From NCBI GenBank assembly GCA_964586775.1, contig CAZPJD010000209.1, positions 1-17,572 on the forward strand: a stretch of 17,572 nucleotides of DNA, written 5' to 3'. A model generated the notes under the pieces. That model was not told where the DNA came from and made no database searches. It saw nothing but the letters and a program-made list of their open reading frames with translations. The DNA is from JADLEX01 sp964586775. GTDB lineage: Bacteria; Lernaellota; Lernaellaia; JACKCT01. Made by a program: the position numbers and the translations under genes. Below are positions 1-7,872 of this stretch, one piece after another (within the stretch, counting starts at the first letter, position 1; each line of letters opens with the position of its first letter).

Positions 1-1335
1 CAGACAGAAGGCGGAACGCATCTGCCCGGAGTGGGCCGCCTGAACGCAGCCCATGGTATCCAGGCCCGGCGTCCGCGGCAATGTCACGCCCAGATGGCGT
101 TCGAGATTGTCGAGAAACACTTGCTTCAGGTTCGGCACCACCCCGACAGAGCCCATCGCCTGGACGTTGCTGTGGCCGCGAATGGGCAGAACGCCGGCCT
201 GCGGCCGACCGACCATGCCGCGCAGCAGAGCCAGATTGACGATGGCGCGCACGTTCTCGACGCCGTGCTGATGGTGCGTGATGCCCATGGTCCAGCCGAA
301 GATCGCCGCGCGGCTGCGCGCGTAAAGCTCCGCCGCGCGCTCGATCCGCACGCGCGTCACCCCCGACTCGGCGACGATGTCGTCCCACGTGGTGCGCTCG
401 ATCACGGCTCGTAGCGCGTCCCACCCTTCCGTGGCCGATTCGCAAAACGCGCGGTCGACCGCGCCGATCTCGACGAGGCGTTTGGCGATGCCGGTCATGA
501 GGGCGATATCGCCGCCGATGTGCGGCTGCAGGTATTCGCTCGCGATGCGCGTGCCGAAGGCGAGGCTCCACGGATCGGACGGCACGCGGAAACGCACGAG
601 CCCCGGCTCGCGGACGGGATTGACGACGATCACGTGCCCGCCCCGGCGGCGCAGCCGCATCAGCATCGACATCAGGCGCGGATGATTCGACGCGGGGTTG
701 CCGCCGAGGAGCACGAACAGGTCGCAGTGCTCGACGTCGTCCAGATCGACGCTCGATGTCGCGCCGCCGATCGAGCCCACGAGGCCGACGCCGCTCGCCT
801 GATGGCAGTAGTACGAGCAGTTGTTGACGTGATTGGTGCCGTAGATCCGCGCGAAGAGTTGGAGCAGAAACGCCGCCTCGTTCGACGAGCGCCCGCTGAA
901 ATACCAAAACGTCTCCAGCGGACTTGTTTCGCGTAGCTTCAGCGCAATGCGCGCGAGCGCATCATCCCACGCGATGAGGCGGTAGTGCGTCGCGCCCGGT
1001 TCTGCGATGACGGGAAAGGTGAGCCGCCCCGCAGCCTCGAGCTCCCGCGGCGACATCGCGCGCAGCCGCGCGATGGAATTCGCCGCGAAAAACTCCTCGC
1101 GGACTTGGCCGCGCATGTCCGCGGCCATGGCCTGCAACGACTTTTTGCACAGCTCGGGAAAGTGCCCGATCTCGTTGCGCATGCCGCCCGACGCGCCGCC
1201 CATGCCCAGCGCGCACGCCTTGCACGCATTGCGTGAGCGCATGGCGCGCCACAGACGCAGCGGGCCGACGGCGGCCGCGAGGCGCAGCGTGTAGGCGATC
1301 GCGGCGAATCCGCCGCCGGCGCGGACCGGACGCAA
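1..1335 (-). CDS. YdeP/FdhF-like molybdopterin oxidoreductase alpha subunit (C-terminus outside window)
   Basis: The frame is open without a stop from 1335 to the left edge, giving the first 445 residues of a protein whose relatives are about 760 long. It matches the YdeP/'formate dehydrogenase-like alpha subunit' branch of the DMSO-reductase superfamily, cytoplasmic bis-MGD molybdenum (or tungsten) enzymes. Visible hallmarks are Cys38-x2-Cys41 and Cys63 near the N-terminus (probable Fe-S ligands), FSGRSSNEA, NNCSYYCHQAS with Cys177-His178 where formate dehydrogenases carry the Sec/Cys-His pair, GGNPASNHPR, QPHIGGD, WTMGITHHQHG and PIRGHSNVQ. The substrate is not known; E. coli YdeP has been linked to acid resistance. 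The start is TTG at 1335, because an in-frame TAA lies at 1366-1368, no other standard start codon lies between, and a strong GGAGGTG precedes it. It follows the membrane-protein gene by 53 bases on the same strand, so co-transcription is possible. Confidence 0.9.
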   Translation of the reverse strand, partial: MRPVRAGGGFAAIAYTLRLAAAVGPLRLWRAMRSRNACKACALGMGGASGGMRNEIGHFPELCKKSLQAMAADMRGQVREEFFAANSIARLRAMSPRELEAAGRLTFPVIAEPGATHYRLIAWDDALARIALKLRETSPLETFWYFSGRSSNEAAFLLQLFARIYGTNHVNNCSYYCHQASGVGLVGSIGGATSSVDLDDVEHCDLFVLLGGNPASNHPRLMSMLMRLRRRGGHVIVVNPVREPGLVRFRVPSDPWSLAFGTRIASEYLQPHIGGDIALMTGIAKRLVEIGAVDRAFCESATEGWDALRAVIERTTWDDIVAESGVTRVRIERAAELYARSRAAIFGWTMGITHHQHGVENVRAIVNLALLRGMVGRPQAGVLPIRGHSNVQAMGSVGVVPNLKQVFLDNLERHLGVTLPRTPGLDTMGCVQAAHSGQMRSAFCL

Positions 1336-1340
1336 AGGGA

Positions 1341-1347
1341 CACCTCC
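1341..1347 (-). promoter_or_regulatory. Ribosome binding site deciding a TTG start
   Basis: GGAGGTG on the minus strand lies five bases before the TTG at 1335. It is the only good Shine-Dalgarno sequence in the gap and supports the non-ATG start of the molybdopterin oxidoreductase. Confidence 0.7.
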
Positions 1348-1388
1348 GAGTATGAAACGCGGAGGTTAGGGTTTCGCGGCGCGCGGCG

Positions 1389-3203
1389 TCAATGCGGAAG
1401 GTCAGCGCGATCTTCGGAGGCCGGATTGAGCCGCCGCCGCCGACAGGTATCGACCGCGACGCCGCCCACGACAAGCGCAATCGCCAGCAGACTGATCGCG
1501 TCGGCGATGCGGTGGATCTCGGCTCGCTCGTACGTCGCGATGATCGCGTGCTCGCCGGGTTCGACCTGCACGCCCACGATGCCGGTTTCGGCGAGCGGCG
1601 TCGTCTTCGTCCGCACGCCGTCCACGCGCACTGTCCAGCCCGGGAACCAGAAGACCTCGAGCGCGACCGTCGCGTGCGTTCGCACGGTGACACGTGCCTC
1701 GTAGCGGCCAAAATCCGTTTCGGCGCCCGCGATGTCGGCGTCGCCGTTCGCGACGCGCCAGGGCGACGCGGCCGGGCGCACGGGCTTGGTCTTCACGGCG
1801 ACGGGCAAAAAGTCGTCCGACGCCATGCCGGTGATGTTCGCCACGCGCACGTTTTGCACGGACATGAACTCGTCGAAGGTGGCGAAGCGGGGCGCGCCCG
1901 CGGCCTCGCTCGCGGCCCGTGCCGCGCTTTCGGCGTCGAACATGCGGTACGCAAGCGTGTCGAGGTCGAGCAGCAGATAACGCGCCGAGGCGTACGGCGC
2001 ATACGCGAGCGCAATGGCGACGACCACCACGGCGTACGCGGCGGTGCGGCGCGGCGGCGTCCATCGCTCACCCTGCCGGGCGCGAAGCGCGCCGAAGACG
2101 ACGGCGAGCAAGACGGTCGATGCGAAGGTCGCCACCATCAGGAATCGCCACGGAAACTGTACGAAACGGATGAGGGGCAGGTGTTCCCACAGCGGCGCGG
2201 TGACGCGGTTCGTGAAGACGAGGCCGATCGCCGCGAGCGCGAAAAAAACCGCTGCGTCGCGGCGCGAATCGCGCACGCGCACCACCGCGACGAGCGCGCC
2301 GATGAGCGCCGCCCAGTGCACGAGACCGAGCTGGCGCGACATGCCCACGCCGTCCTCGCCCCCCGGCGCGCCGAATCCCCAGTGCGGGCGCACGAGATCG
2401 AACGCGGGAACGAAGTGGCGCGTGAACGCGAAGAAACCCGTCGTCAGGTGTTTTTCGGATTGCACCGCGTCCTTGAGCGCGAGCGCGGGCAGCCAGAAAA
2501 ACGCCGAGATCGCCATCGCCGCGCCGATCGCGCCCAGTGCCACGATCCATCGTCGTCGCGGAGTGCGCAGGACGATGAACAACGCGATGAGCGGCGTGTA
2601 GATGAGGAAGCTGATGTTGTGCGCGAAACCGAGAATGCCATGGGCGAGCGCCGCGAGCGCGAGATGGCGCGCATCGCCCTCGTCCGCGAAACGCAGATGC
2701 CCCAGCACGATCCACGGAACCAGCGCGAAACCCCACAGCTCGGCGATCGCCGCGCGGGCGAAGAGATCGACAAGCAGGTACGGCGAGAAGACGTAAACGA
2801 TCGCGCACAACAGCCCGGCGTCGCGACCGGCGATCCGCCGCGCGAGGGCGAACATCCCCAGCGCCGCGCCGAGCACGGCGAGCAGGTACGAGCACTTCAT
2901 CGCGACGGTCTGCGATAGGCCGAGGGCGTGGAAGGGCCATGCGACGTAATAGCCCCACGGGGCGTACATCGCGAGCAGCGGCGAGCCGTAGCCCGCGTAC
3001 ATGTCGGGCGCCCAGCGCGGATACAGCGCGCCCGCGCGCAGGCCGCGGTCGAGCTCGAAAAGCCGCGCGGCGTCGAGCCCCGACGAATGGCCCCACAGCG
3101 GCCACGGGCGGAAGATCGTGTGCGTCGCGGCGATGACCGCGGCGCCGATGACGAGCGCCGTCACGATGGTCGCGACGTAACGGTCCTGACGCGTTTGGGG
3201 CAT
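1389..3203 (-). CDS. Multi-pass membrane protein, 6-pyruvoyl-tetrahydropterin-synthase-related (GT-C-like) family
   Basis: About 604 residues with many hydrophobic segments, the first at roughly residues 11-31, and one last helix near the C-terminus before a basic tail. The block around residues 60-86 (LYPRWAPDMYAGYGSPLL followed by MYAPWGYY) and the later RFVQFPWRFL are typical of the large membrane proteins annotated as '6-pyruvoyl-tetrahydropterin synthase-related domain'. These resemble GT-C glycosyltransferases and YfhO-type proteins. A soluble beta-rich segment (EVFWFPGWTVRVDG, roughly 525-540) precedes the last helix, as in YfhO-like proteins. A role in moving sugars from lipid carriers at the membrane is an inference, and no acceptor is indicated. 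ATG at 3203 is preferred; a GTG at 3221 is in frame, and neither has a strong ribosome binding site. It lies 67 bases downstream of the small lipoprotein gene on the same strand. Confidence 0.85.
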   Translation of the reverse strand: MPQTRQDRYVATIVTALVIGAAVIAATHTIFRPWPLWGHSSGLDAARLFELDRGLRAGALYPRWAPDMYAGYGSPLLAMYAPWGYYVAWPFHALGLSQTVAMKCSYLLAVLGAALGMFALARRIAGRDAGLLCAIVYVFSPYLLVDLFARAAIAELWGFALVPWIVLGHLRFADEGDARHLALAALAHGILGFAHNISFLIYTPLIALFIVLRTPRRRWIVALGAIGAAMAISAFFWLPALALKDAVQSEKHLTTGFFAFTRHFVPAFDLVRPHWGFGAPGGEDGVGMSRQLGLVHWAALIGALVAVVRVRDSRRDAAVFFALAAIGLVFTNRVTAPLWEHLPLIRFVQFPWRFLMVATFASTVLLAVVFGALRARQGERWTPPRRTAAYAVVVVAIALAYAPYASARYLLLDLDTLAYRMFDAESAARAASEAAGAPRFATFDEFMSVQNVRVANITGMASDDFLPVAVKTKPVRPAASPWRVANGDADIAGAETDFGRYEARVTVRTHATVALEVFWFPGWTVRVDGVRTKTTPLAETGIVGVQVEPGEHAIIATYERAEIHRIADAISLLAIALVVGGVAVDTCRRRRLNPASEDRADLPH

Positions 3204-3270
3204 ACGGCCACACCACCACACGGCCGGGGCGTGGTCAAGACGCCAAGGTGATTCGCGCTCGTTCGGCGGA

Positions 3271-3864
3271 TCAGTCCTCGGAGATGGGCACGAAGGTCGC
3301 TGTGGCGACGACCTGGAATCCCAGGGTCAGGTTCACGTCTTCCTGCGCCACGGTACCGTCCTCGACCTCGGGGATCTTGGCGCAGATCGCGAACTCGGTG
3401 TCGGATTCCATGACGAGCTCACTCAACCGGTCCTCGGCGTCCGTCGCCAGATCCACCGGCGTCCAGTCGTCGGTCGTCGTGTTCGCGGGGATCAGCTCGG
3501 TCACGCCGATGAAATCGTCCTCGGAGATCTGAGCCGCATCGGTGGTTTCCGTGAGATACAGACGCACGGTCACGTCGGCGGGGGTCTCGTTATCTTTCAC
3601 TTCGTAGTCCATCGCCTCGATCGCGAGGTCTTTCAGGTGGCCCTTGGCGTCCGACCACCAGTCAACATCCGCCAGCAGGTCGTCGAAGGTCAGCAACGCC
3701 GGCGGGCAGACCGCGCCCACGCCGACGATCGGCATCTCGTCCAGTTCTTCCTCGAAGGTCTCTTCCTTGGCCGTCGCGTCATTCACGCTCTCGGTGAGGG
3801 CGTCGCATGCCGCAAACGCGAACAGCGCCGCCGTAAGTCCCAACACGATCCACTTCCTCGACAT
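3271..3864 (-). CDS. Small acidic lipoprotein of unknown function
   Basis: A 197-residue protein with a clear lipoprotein signal: basic n-region (MSRKW), hydrophobic core and FAAC with Cys20 as the lipidated residue. I do not recognise the family. The mature part is rich in Asp, Glu and Thr but has no long Asp run. Its second half (VTVRLYLTETTDA, LTLGFQVVATATF) alternates in a way that suggests a beta-sandwich. Two further cysteines (VCPP and FAICAK) could form a disulfide. The ATG at 3864 is chosen because GGGAGGA sits just upstream and the signal peptide begins there; a longer in-frame form would put about 19 polar residues ahead of it. It is the first gene of a possible minus-strand run with the membrane protein and the oxidoreductase. 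Confidence 0.8.
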   Translation of the reverse strand: MSRKWIVLGLTAALFAFAACDALTESVNDATAKEETFEEELDEMPIVGVGAVCPPALLTFDDLLADVDWWSDAKGHLKDLAIEAMDYEVKDNETPADVTVRLYLTETTDAAQISEDDFIGVTELIPANTTTDDWTPVDLATDAEDRLSELVMESDTEFAICAKIPEVEDGTVAQEDVNLTLGFQVVATATFVPISED

Positions 3865-3960
3865 CGTTCCTCCCGGCGAACGTCCGCGTCGTTCGCGTCT
3901 TTGGGTCTCGACCGTCGTCACGGGGCGGCGCGAACGCGCGCCGTCGATTCCAAGTCGTCT

Positions 3961-3989
3961 ATTATCGGGAATCGCGCGATCGTTGGAAA
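3961..3989 (-). promoter_or_regulatory. Possible sigma-70-type promoter of the small lipoprotein gene
   Basis: On the minus strand TTTCCA (3989-3984) and GATAAT (3966-3961) are separated by 17 bases, about 95 bases ahead of the lipoprotein start. The match is four of six and five of six to consensus. This is the most AT-rich spot in the 209-base gap between divergent genes 3271-3864 and 4074-4778. I see nothing else in the gap except a weak TTAAGA near 4048. Confidence 0.3.
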
Positions 3990-4073
3990 GACAGTCGGAT
4001 TGCGGCGCGGCGCGCGATCCGATCGGCGACGCCGACGTCGATTCGCGTTAAGATCTGGTGCGAGGAAGCCGCC

Positions 4074-4778
4074 GTGCACGACGAATCGCCGAACCCCCCC
4101 GAGTCCGAACCGACCGCGCCGATTTCGATCGACGAGGCGGTTCGCATGCTGCGCAGCGGATTCGTGCAGGCGTGGAACGAACTGCGTCGCGCGGAGCCCG
4201 ATTGGAAGCCGGTGCTGGAGGGCGCGCGCATCGGCGGCGCGCAGCTCGGCGGCATCGATCTCGCCGGGGCGCGGCTCGTGCGCGCCTATCTGGTGGACGC
4301 GGTGCTGGAGGGGGCCGATCTTCGCCGCGCCGACCTGAAGCACGCGACGCTCGCGGCGGCGGATCTGCGCCGGGCACGTCTCGACGGCGCACAGTTATTT
4401 CACGCCAACGCCGAGGGCGCGGATCTTCGCGGCGCGCACTTCGCCGGGGCGGCGCTGCGCGATGCGTATCTTCGCGGCGCGATCTGTTCCGGCACGGACC
4501 TGTCGGGCCTCAATCTGTCGTGGACGCAGCTCGCCGGCGCGCGGCTCGACCGGGCCAACCTGATCGCGACGAACCTGGAAGAGGCGGATCTGGCCGAGGC
4601 GGTGCTGGACGGCGCGGATCTGACGAACGCGATCCTGCGCGGCGCGGACTTGACCGCGGCGTCGCTTCGCGGGGCGAAGCTCGAAGGCGCGGACCTGACC
4701 GGCGCGTGCCTCGACGACGCCGACCTGACCGGCGCGGACCTGACGCTCGCGATCGGGCTGGCGTCCAACCGATCATAG
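4074..4778 (+). CDS. Pentapeptide-repeat protein
   Basis: A 234-residue protein. Residues 1-45 are non-repetitive (an acidic, Pro-rich start, then a likely helix IDEAVRMLRSGFVQAWNELRR). From about residue 48 to the end runs an almost unbroken series of roughly 35 pentapeptides of the A(D/N)LxG pattern (GADLR, GADLT, GARLD and similar). This family folds into a four-sided right-handed beta-helix. There is no signal peptide, so it is probably cytoplasmic. Some family members (MfpA, Qnr) mimic DNA and bind gyrase, but most have no known role and nothing here shows a target. The start is GTG with GAGGAA upstream. The repeats also appear in the DNA as a loose 15-base periodicity. The next gene begins downstream on the same strand, but a promoter lies between them. 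Confidence 0.9.
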   Translation: MHDESPNPPESEPTAPISIDEAVRMLRSGFVQAWNELRRAEPDWKPVLEGARIGGAQLGGIDLAGARLVRAYLVDAVLEGADLRRADLKHATLAAADLRRARLDGAQLFHANAEGADLRGAHFAGAALRDAYLRGAICSGTDLSGLNLSWTQLAGARLDRANLIATNLEEADLAEAVLDGADLTNAILRGADLTAASLRGAKLEGADLTGACLDDADLTGADLTLAIGLASNRS

Positions 4779-4790
4779 CCCCGCCGCTTG

Positions 4791-4804
4791 TGTGAGCGCT
4801 TACG
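4791..4804 (+). promoter_or_regulatory. LacI/GalR-type operator-like palindrome
   Basis: TGTGAGCGCTTACG differs at two of fourteen positions from the symmetrical TGTAAGCGCTTACA seen in LacI/GalR-family operators. It lies about 30 bases ahead of the -35 element at 4833, where a regulator could act. No LacI-type regulator is encoded in the window, so this rests on sequence resemblance alone. Confidence 0.25.
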
Positions 4805-4832
4805 CAATTCGTGGTCTCGGAGAGACCGGGGG

Positions 4833-4859
4833 TTGCGTGACGCGCGAACGTGCTACAAT
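4833..4859 (+). promoter_or_regulatory. Sigma-70-type promoter for the beta-helix lipoprotein
   Basis: TTGCGT (4833-4838) and TACAAT (4854-4859) are 15 bases apart, and a TGC directly before the -10 gives an extended -10 element that can compensate for the short spacer. Transcription would begin near 4866. That lies inside the longest open frame (from GTG 4792), so it argues for a later translation start. A GGTCTC/GAGACC inverted repeat at 4813-4827 lies just upstream. Confidence 0.5.
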
Positions 4860-4902
4860 TCACGGAATATATCTTCGTCTTGTCGAGGGAGCGGGTGCGT
4901 TC

Positions 4903-7872
4903 TTGATTCGGCCGGGCGGGCTTTTATTGCTCATTGCGATGGTGCTGATGTCGGTCGCCGCATGCGGCGGCGGCAGCGGCGAAACCTCGCGTTCATCCTC
5001 GGGCGACGACGACGATTCGATTGACGACGACTCCGGCACGCCGGATGACGACGCCGATGACGACGTGAGTGACGACGACACGGACGACGACGTTTCTGAC
5101 GACGACGATCTGGCCGACGATGACGCCGATGACGATTCCGACGACGATGTGGACAACTCGCCGCCGGTGCTCGACCCCATCGGCTCACGCTCCACGGGCG
5201 AAAATGAAACCCTCGAATTCGCCATCTCCGCGACGGACGCCGACGGCGACGAGTTGACGTTCTCGGCGACCAACCTGCCGCCGGGCGCGGACTTCGACGC
5301 CGATACCGCGACGTTTGCGTGGTCGCCGTCGTCGGGGCAGGCCGGCACGTGGCCGGGGGTGCGCTTTCTCGTCACCGACGGACACGGGGTGGACGAGGAG
5401 TCGATCACGATCAGCGTGGGCGACGGCAACTTCGCCCCGATCCTGAGCCCCATCGGGCCGCAGTCCGTCGACGAAGGCGAGTTGCTGGTGCTCGTACTCG
5501 CGGCGGCCGATCCCGACGGCGATCCCGTCACCTACACCATCGATGCCACGCCGCCCGGCGCGCTCTTCTTCCCGGCATACGGCGTGTTCCTGTGGACGCC
5601 CGCCCAGGATCAGGGCGGCGATTACACGGTGACCTTCGGCGCGACCGACGGCATGGCGAACGCCACCGAGGACGTCGACATCACCGTCGCGCCCGTCAAC
5701 CTCGCGCCGCGGCGGTTGTTGCCGCTGGGCAACGTGGGATTCGACGAGGACGTCATCGCAAACGACATTCTCGACTACGACCTGTTCTTCGTGGACCCCG
5801 ACGGAGATCCGCTCACGTTCACGTTTTCGGGCGAATCGCCCGTCACGCTCTCGGTGGACGGCGAAAACCGACTCGACGCGAGCGCGCCCGCCAACTGGAA
5901 CGGCACGATCGAGGACGTCACCGTCACGGCGACCGACCCCGACGGCCTGAGCGCTTCGGGCACGTTTGATATCCACGTGAATCCCACGAACGACCCGCCG
6001 ACGATCGTTTCCACACCGGGTCTTTCCGCGACGCTGGGGTCGAACTACCAATACGACATTCTCGTGAACGACATCGACGCGGGCGATCACATCGACTACG
6101 AGGTGCTCGCGGGACCCTCCGGCACCTTCATCAACGGCGTCAACGGTCGGCTCTCATGGACGCCGCAGCCGCAGCACTGGGGTTCGCCGCAGCACTTCCG
6201 CATCAAGGTCGCGGACCTCGGCGGACTCTTCGACGAGCAGGAGTGGGACGTCACCGTCGGCGCGACGACCATGCGAGGGCATGTGTTCGACGTCTTCACC
6301 GGCGCGCCCGCGGTGGGCGAACTCGTCGCCCTCGTCGATCGCACAAGCGGTCAGGCACTGCGCACCACGCACTCCGATGCGCAGGGCAACTACGAAATTC
6401 CCTACTACCCGTCCGATCTCGCGAACTCGGAGCTGGAGTTCGCGAAGGGCGGCAACGCCTTCTGGCAGACCCGCGCGCCGCTGCCCGTGACCGCCGAGGG
6501 CGAGATCACCGTCGATCACCCGCTCGTACCGGTGACGTTTCAGAATCAGCAGAAGGTGCTGGAGCGCGACATGCCCGTCTGCGATCTCGACGCCGACGGT
6601 GTGAGCGAGGCGGGCGACTGCCCCGTCTTCCCGGTGCCGTTCACGATCGGCGCGGGATTCACCGACGACGCCGCGATCACCGAGGCGATCGCACGCCTCG
6701 AAACCCTCGCGGGCGACGCGCTCTTCGTCACGGCGGGGACGCCGCAAACGGGCGGCCTGCACTTCACCCATGACGCGGGATGCGGCGGCTACGAGTATCT
6801 GGGCGACGGCGAGGTGTGCTTCGGCTCCACCGCTCCGGCGCGCGAGGATGTGGTGCGCGGGATTCTGGAGTTCTTTGGCTACCGCGAGGACACTGAGGTC
6901 GAGGGCGATCTCGACATCAACAACGGCTTTTCGACCGGGGCTTTCACGCACGAGGACGCGAGCCTGGTGCTGCTGGTGCGCGCGCTGATCGAGGCCGGTT
7001 ACTTCGAGTCCTACGACTTCCTCGCGCCACTGTGGACGCTCGAAGGCGACGACGCGGTCTTCACGATGGAGGACGTGGCGGGCAACTCGCAGGGCGTCGT
7101 CAACGGCACGTATCCGAGTTACGAGATCCGCGGCCGCCTGCGCGTGAACGGCACGCTCGTCATCCTGCCCGGCACAACGATCCGCACGAATTTTACGATG
7201 GAAGTCACGGGTGCCATCATCGCGCCGGGCACGGCGGATTCGCCGATCGTTTTCGAGGGTATCCGCGACGAGCCGGGGGCGTGGGGCAAGGTCTCGCTCG
7301 ACCAGACGAGCGCCGCGCCGTCGGTATTCGAGTACGTCTCTTTTGAAAACGCGACGCTGGGTCTCTCGCTCGTCGGCACGCACAACCCGTTTCCCGTCAT
7401 CGAAAACTGCGATTTTCGTGCGAACCGCGCGGGGCTCGCGGTGTGGGAGCCAACGGCCGACGCATCTGCGACGATCGCGAATTCCCTGTTTGAGGGCGGC
7501 GGCGCGGGCGTCTGGTGGTCGGCGGGCGGCGCGCACATCGTCAACGGCGTGTTCGCCAACAACCGGGAGTCGATCTTCCTCGGCGAATGCGCGGCGAGCG
7601 CGGCGCGCAACACGATCTCGTATCAGAACGAGCGAACCGTCGAGGGCGATGCGTGCGTGCAGTTCCTCTATTCGGACGTGCTGGACACGGTCTCCGCGCC
7701 GGGCGGCACGGGATCGATTTCGGTGAATCCCCAGTTCGAGTCGTCGAGCGATTTCCGGCTAAAGCCGCAGAGCACGCTGATCAACGCGGGTGATCCCGCC
7801 GCGCTCTACAACGATCCCGACGCGAGCCGCAACGACATGGGCATCTACGGCGGGCCGAACGCCCGCGATTAA
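4903..7872 (+). CDS. Large surface lipoprotein: Asp-rich stalk, Ig-like domains, metzincin-like domain, beta-helix
   Basis: A 989-residue predicted lipoprotein. From the chosen TTG start, residues 1-21 form a lipoprotein signal ending VAAC (Cys21). An Asp-rich stretch follows at about 35-84. Two 'putative Ig'-type domains (about 87-176 and 176-266, with DPDGDPVTY motifs), a cadherin-like domain (266-362) and a further Ig-like domain (363-452) come next. Residues 457-546 resemble a carboxypeptidase-regulatory-like fold. Residues 546-710 hold a region with a metzincin-like pattern lacking zinc ligands. Residues 737-945 look like a right-handed beta-helix, closed by DFRLKPQSTLINAGDPAALY and NDMGIYGGP, a common ending of such proteins. 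A surface binding or scaffold role is likely; the ligand is unknown. GTG at 4792 is the only other standard upstream start, but it has no ribosome binding site and lies ahead of the promoter. TTG 4903 has GGGAG 11 bases upstream. Confidence 0.85.
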   Translation: MIRPGGLLLLIAMVLMSVAACGGGSGETSRSSSGDDDDSIDDDSGTPDDDADDDVSDDDTDDDVSDDDDLADDDADDDSDDDVDNSPPVLDPIGSRSTGENETLEFAISATDADGDELTFSATNLPPGADFDADTATFAWSPSSGQAGTWPGVRFLVTDGHGVDEESITISVGDGNFAPILSPIGPQSVDEGELLVLVLAAADPDGDPVTYTIDATPPGALFFPAYGVFLWTPAQDQGGDYTVTFGATDGMANATEDVDITVAPVNLAPRRLLPLGNVGFDEDVIANDILDYDLFFVDPDGDPLTFTFSGESPVTLSVDGENRLDASAPANWNGTIEDVTVTATDPDGLSASGTFDIHVNPTNDPPTIVSTPGLSATLGSNYQYDILVNDIDAGDHIDYEVLAGPSGTFINGVNGRLSWTPQPQHWGSPQHFRIKVADLGGLFDEQEWDVTVGATTMRGHVFDVFTGAPAVGELVALVDRTSGQALRTTHSDAQGNYEIPYYPSDLANSELEFAKGGNAFWQTRAPLPVTAEGEITVDHPLVPVTFQNQQKVLERDMPVCDLDADGVSEAGDCPVFPVPFTIGAGFTDDAAITEAIARLETLAGDALFVTAGTPQTGGLHFTHDAGCGGYEYLGDGEVCFGSTAPAREDVVRGILEFFGYREDTEVEGDLDINNGFSTGAFTHEDASLVLLVRALIEAGYFESYDFLAPLWTLEGDDAVFTMEDVAGNSQGVVNGTYPSYEIRGRLRVNGTLVILPGTTIRTNFTMEVTGAIIAPGTADSPIVFEGIRDEPGAWGKVSLDQTSAAPSVFEYVSFENATLGLSLVGTHNPFPVIENCDFRANRAGLAVWEPTADASATIANSLFEGGGAGVWWSAGGAHIVNGVFANNRESIFLGECAASAARNTISYQNERTVEGDACVQFLYSDVLDTVSAPGGTGSISVNPQFESSSDFRLKPQSTLINAGDPAALYNDPDASRNDMGIYGGPNARD
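5005..5154 (+). repeat. Asp-codon (GAC/GAT) rich tract coding for the lipoprotein stalk
   Basis: About 50 codons, mostly GAC and GAT interrupted by single Ser, Ala, Val or Thr codons, forming an imperfect trinucleotide repeat directly after the signal peptide and lipid-anchored Cys. It probably acts as an extended, strongly negative spacer. Length changes by slippage in multiples of three would not break the frame. Confidence 0.75.

Noticed and set aside
1392..2918. Long plus-strand open frame (508 codons) opposite the membrane-protein gene
   Set aside because: It is rich in Arg, His and Glu without domain-like sequence, as expected from the antisense strand of a GC-rich gene; the minus-strand frame has clear membrane helices and family motifs.
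4813..4827. GGTCTC-GGA-GAGACC hairpin considered as terminator of the pentapeptide gene
   Set aside because: Only six pairs and no U-tract follows; it sits beside the -35 element and may be chance or a control site.
6154..7536. Minus-strand frame opposite the beta-helix lipoprotein
   Set aside because: Arg/Ala-rich shadow without recognisable domains; the plus-strand frame carries coherent domains throughout.
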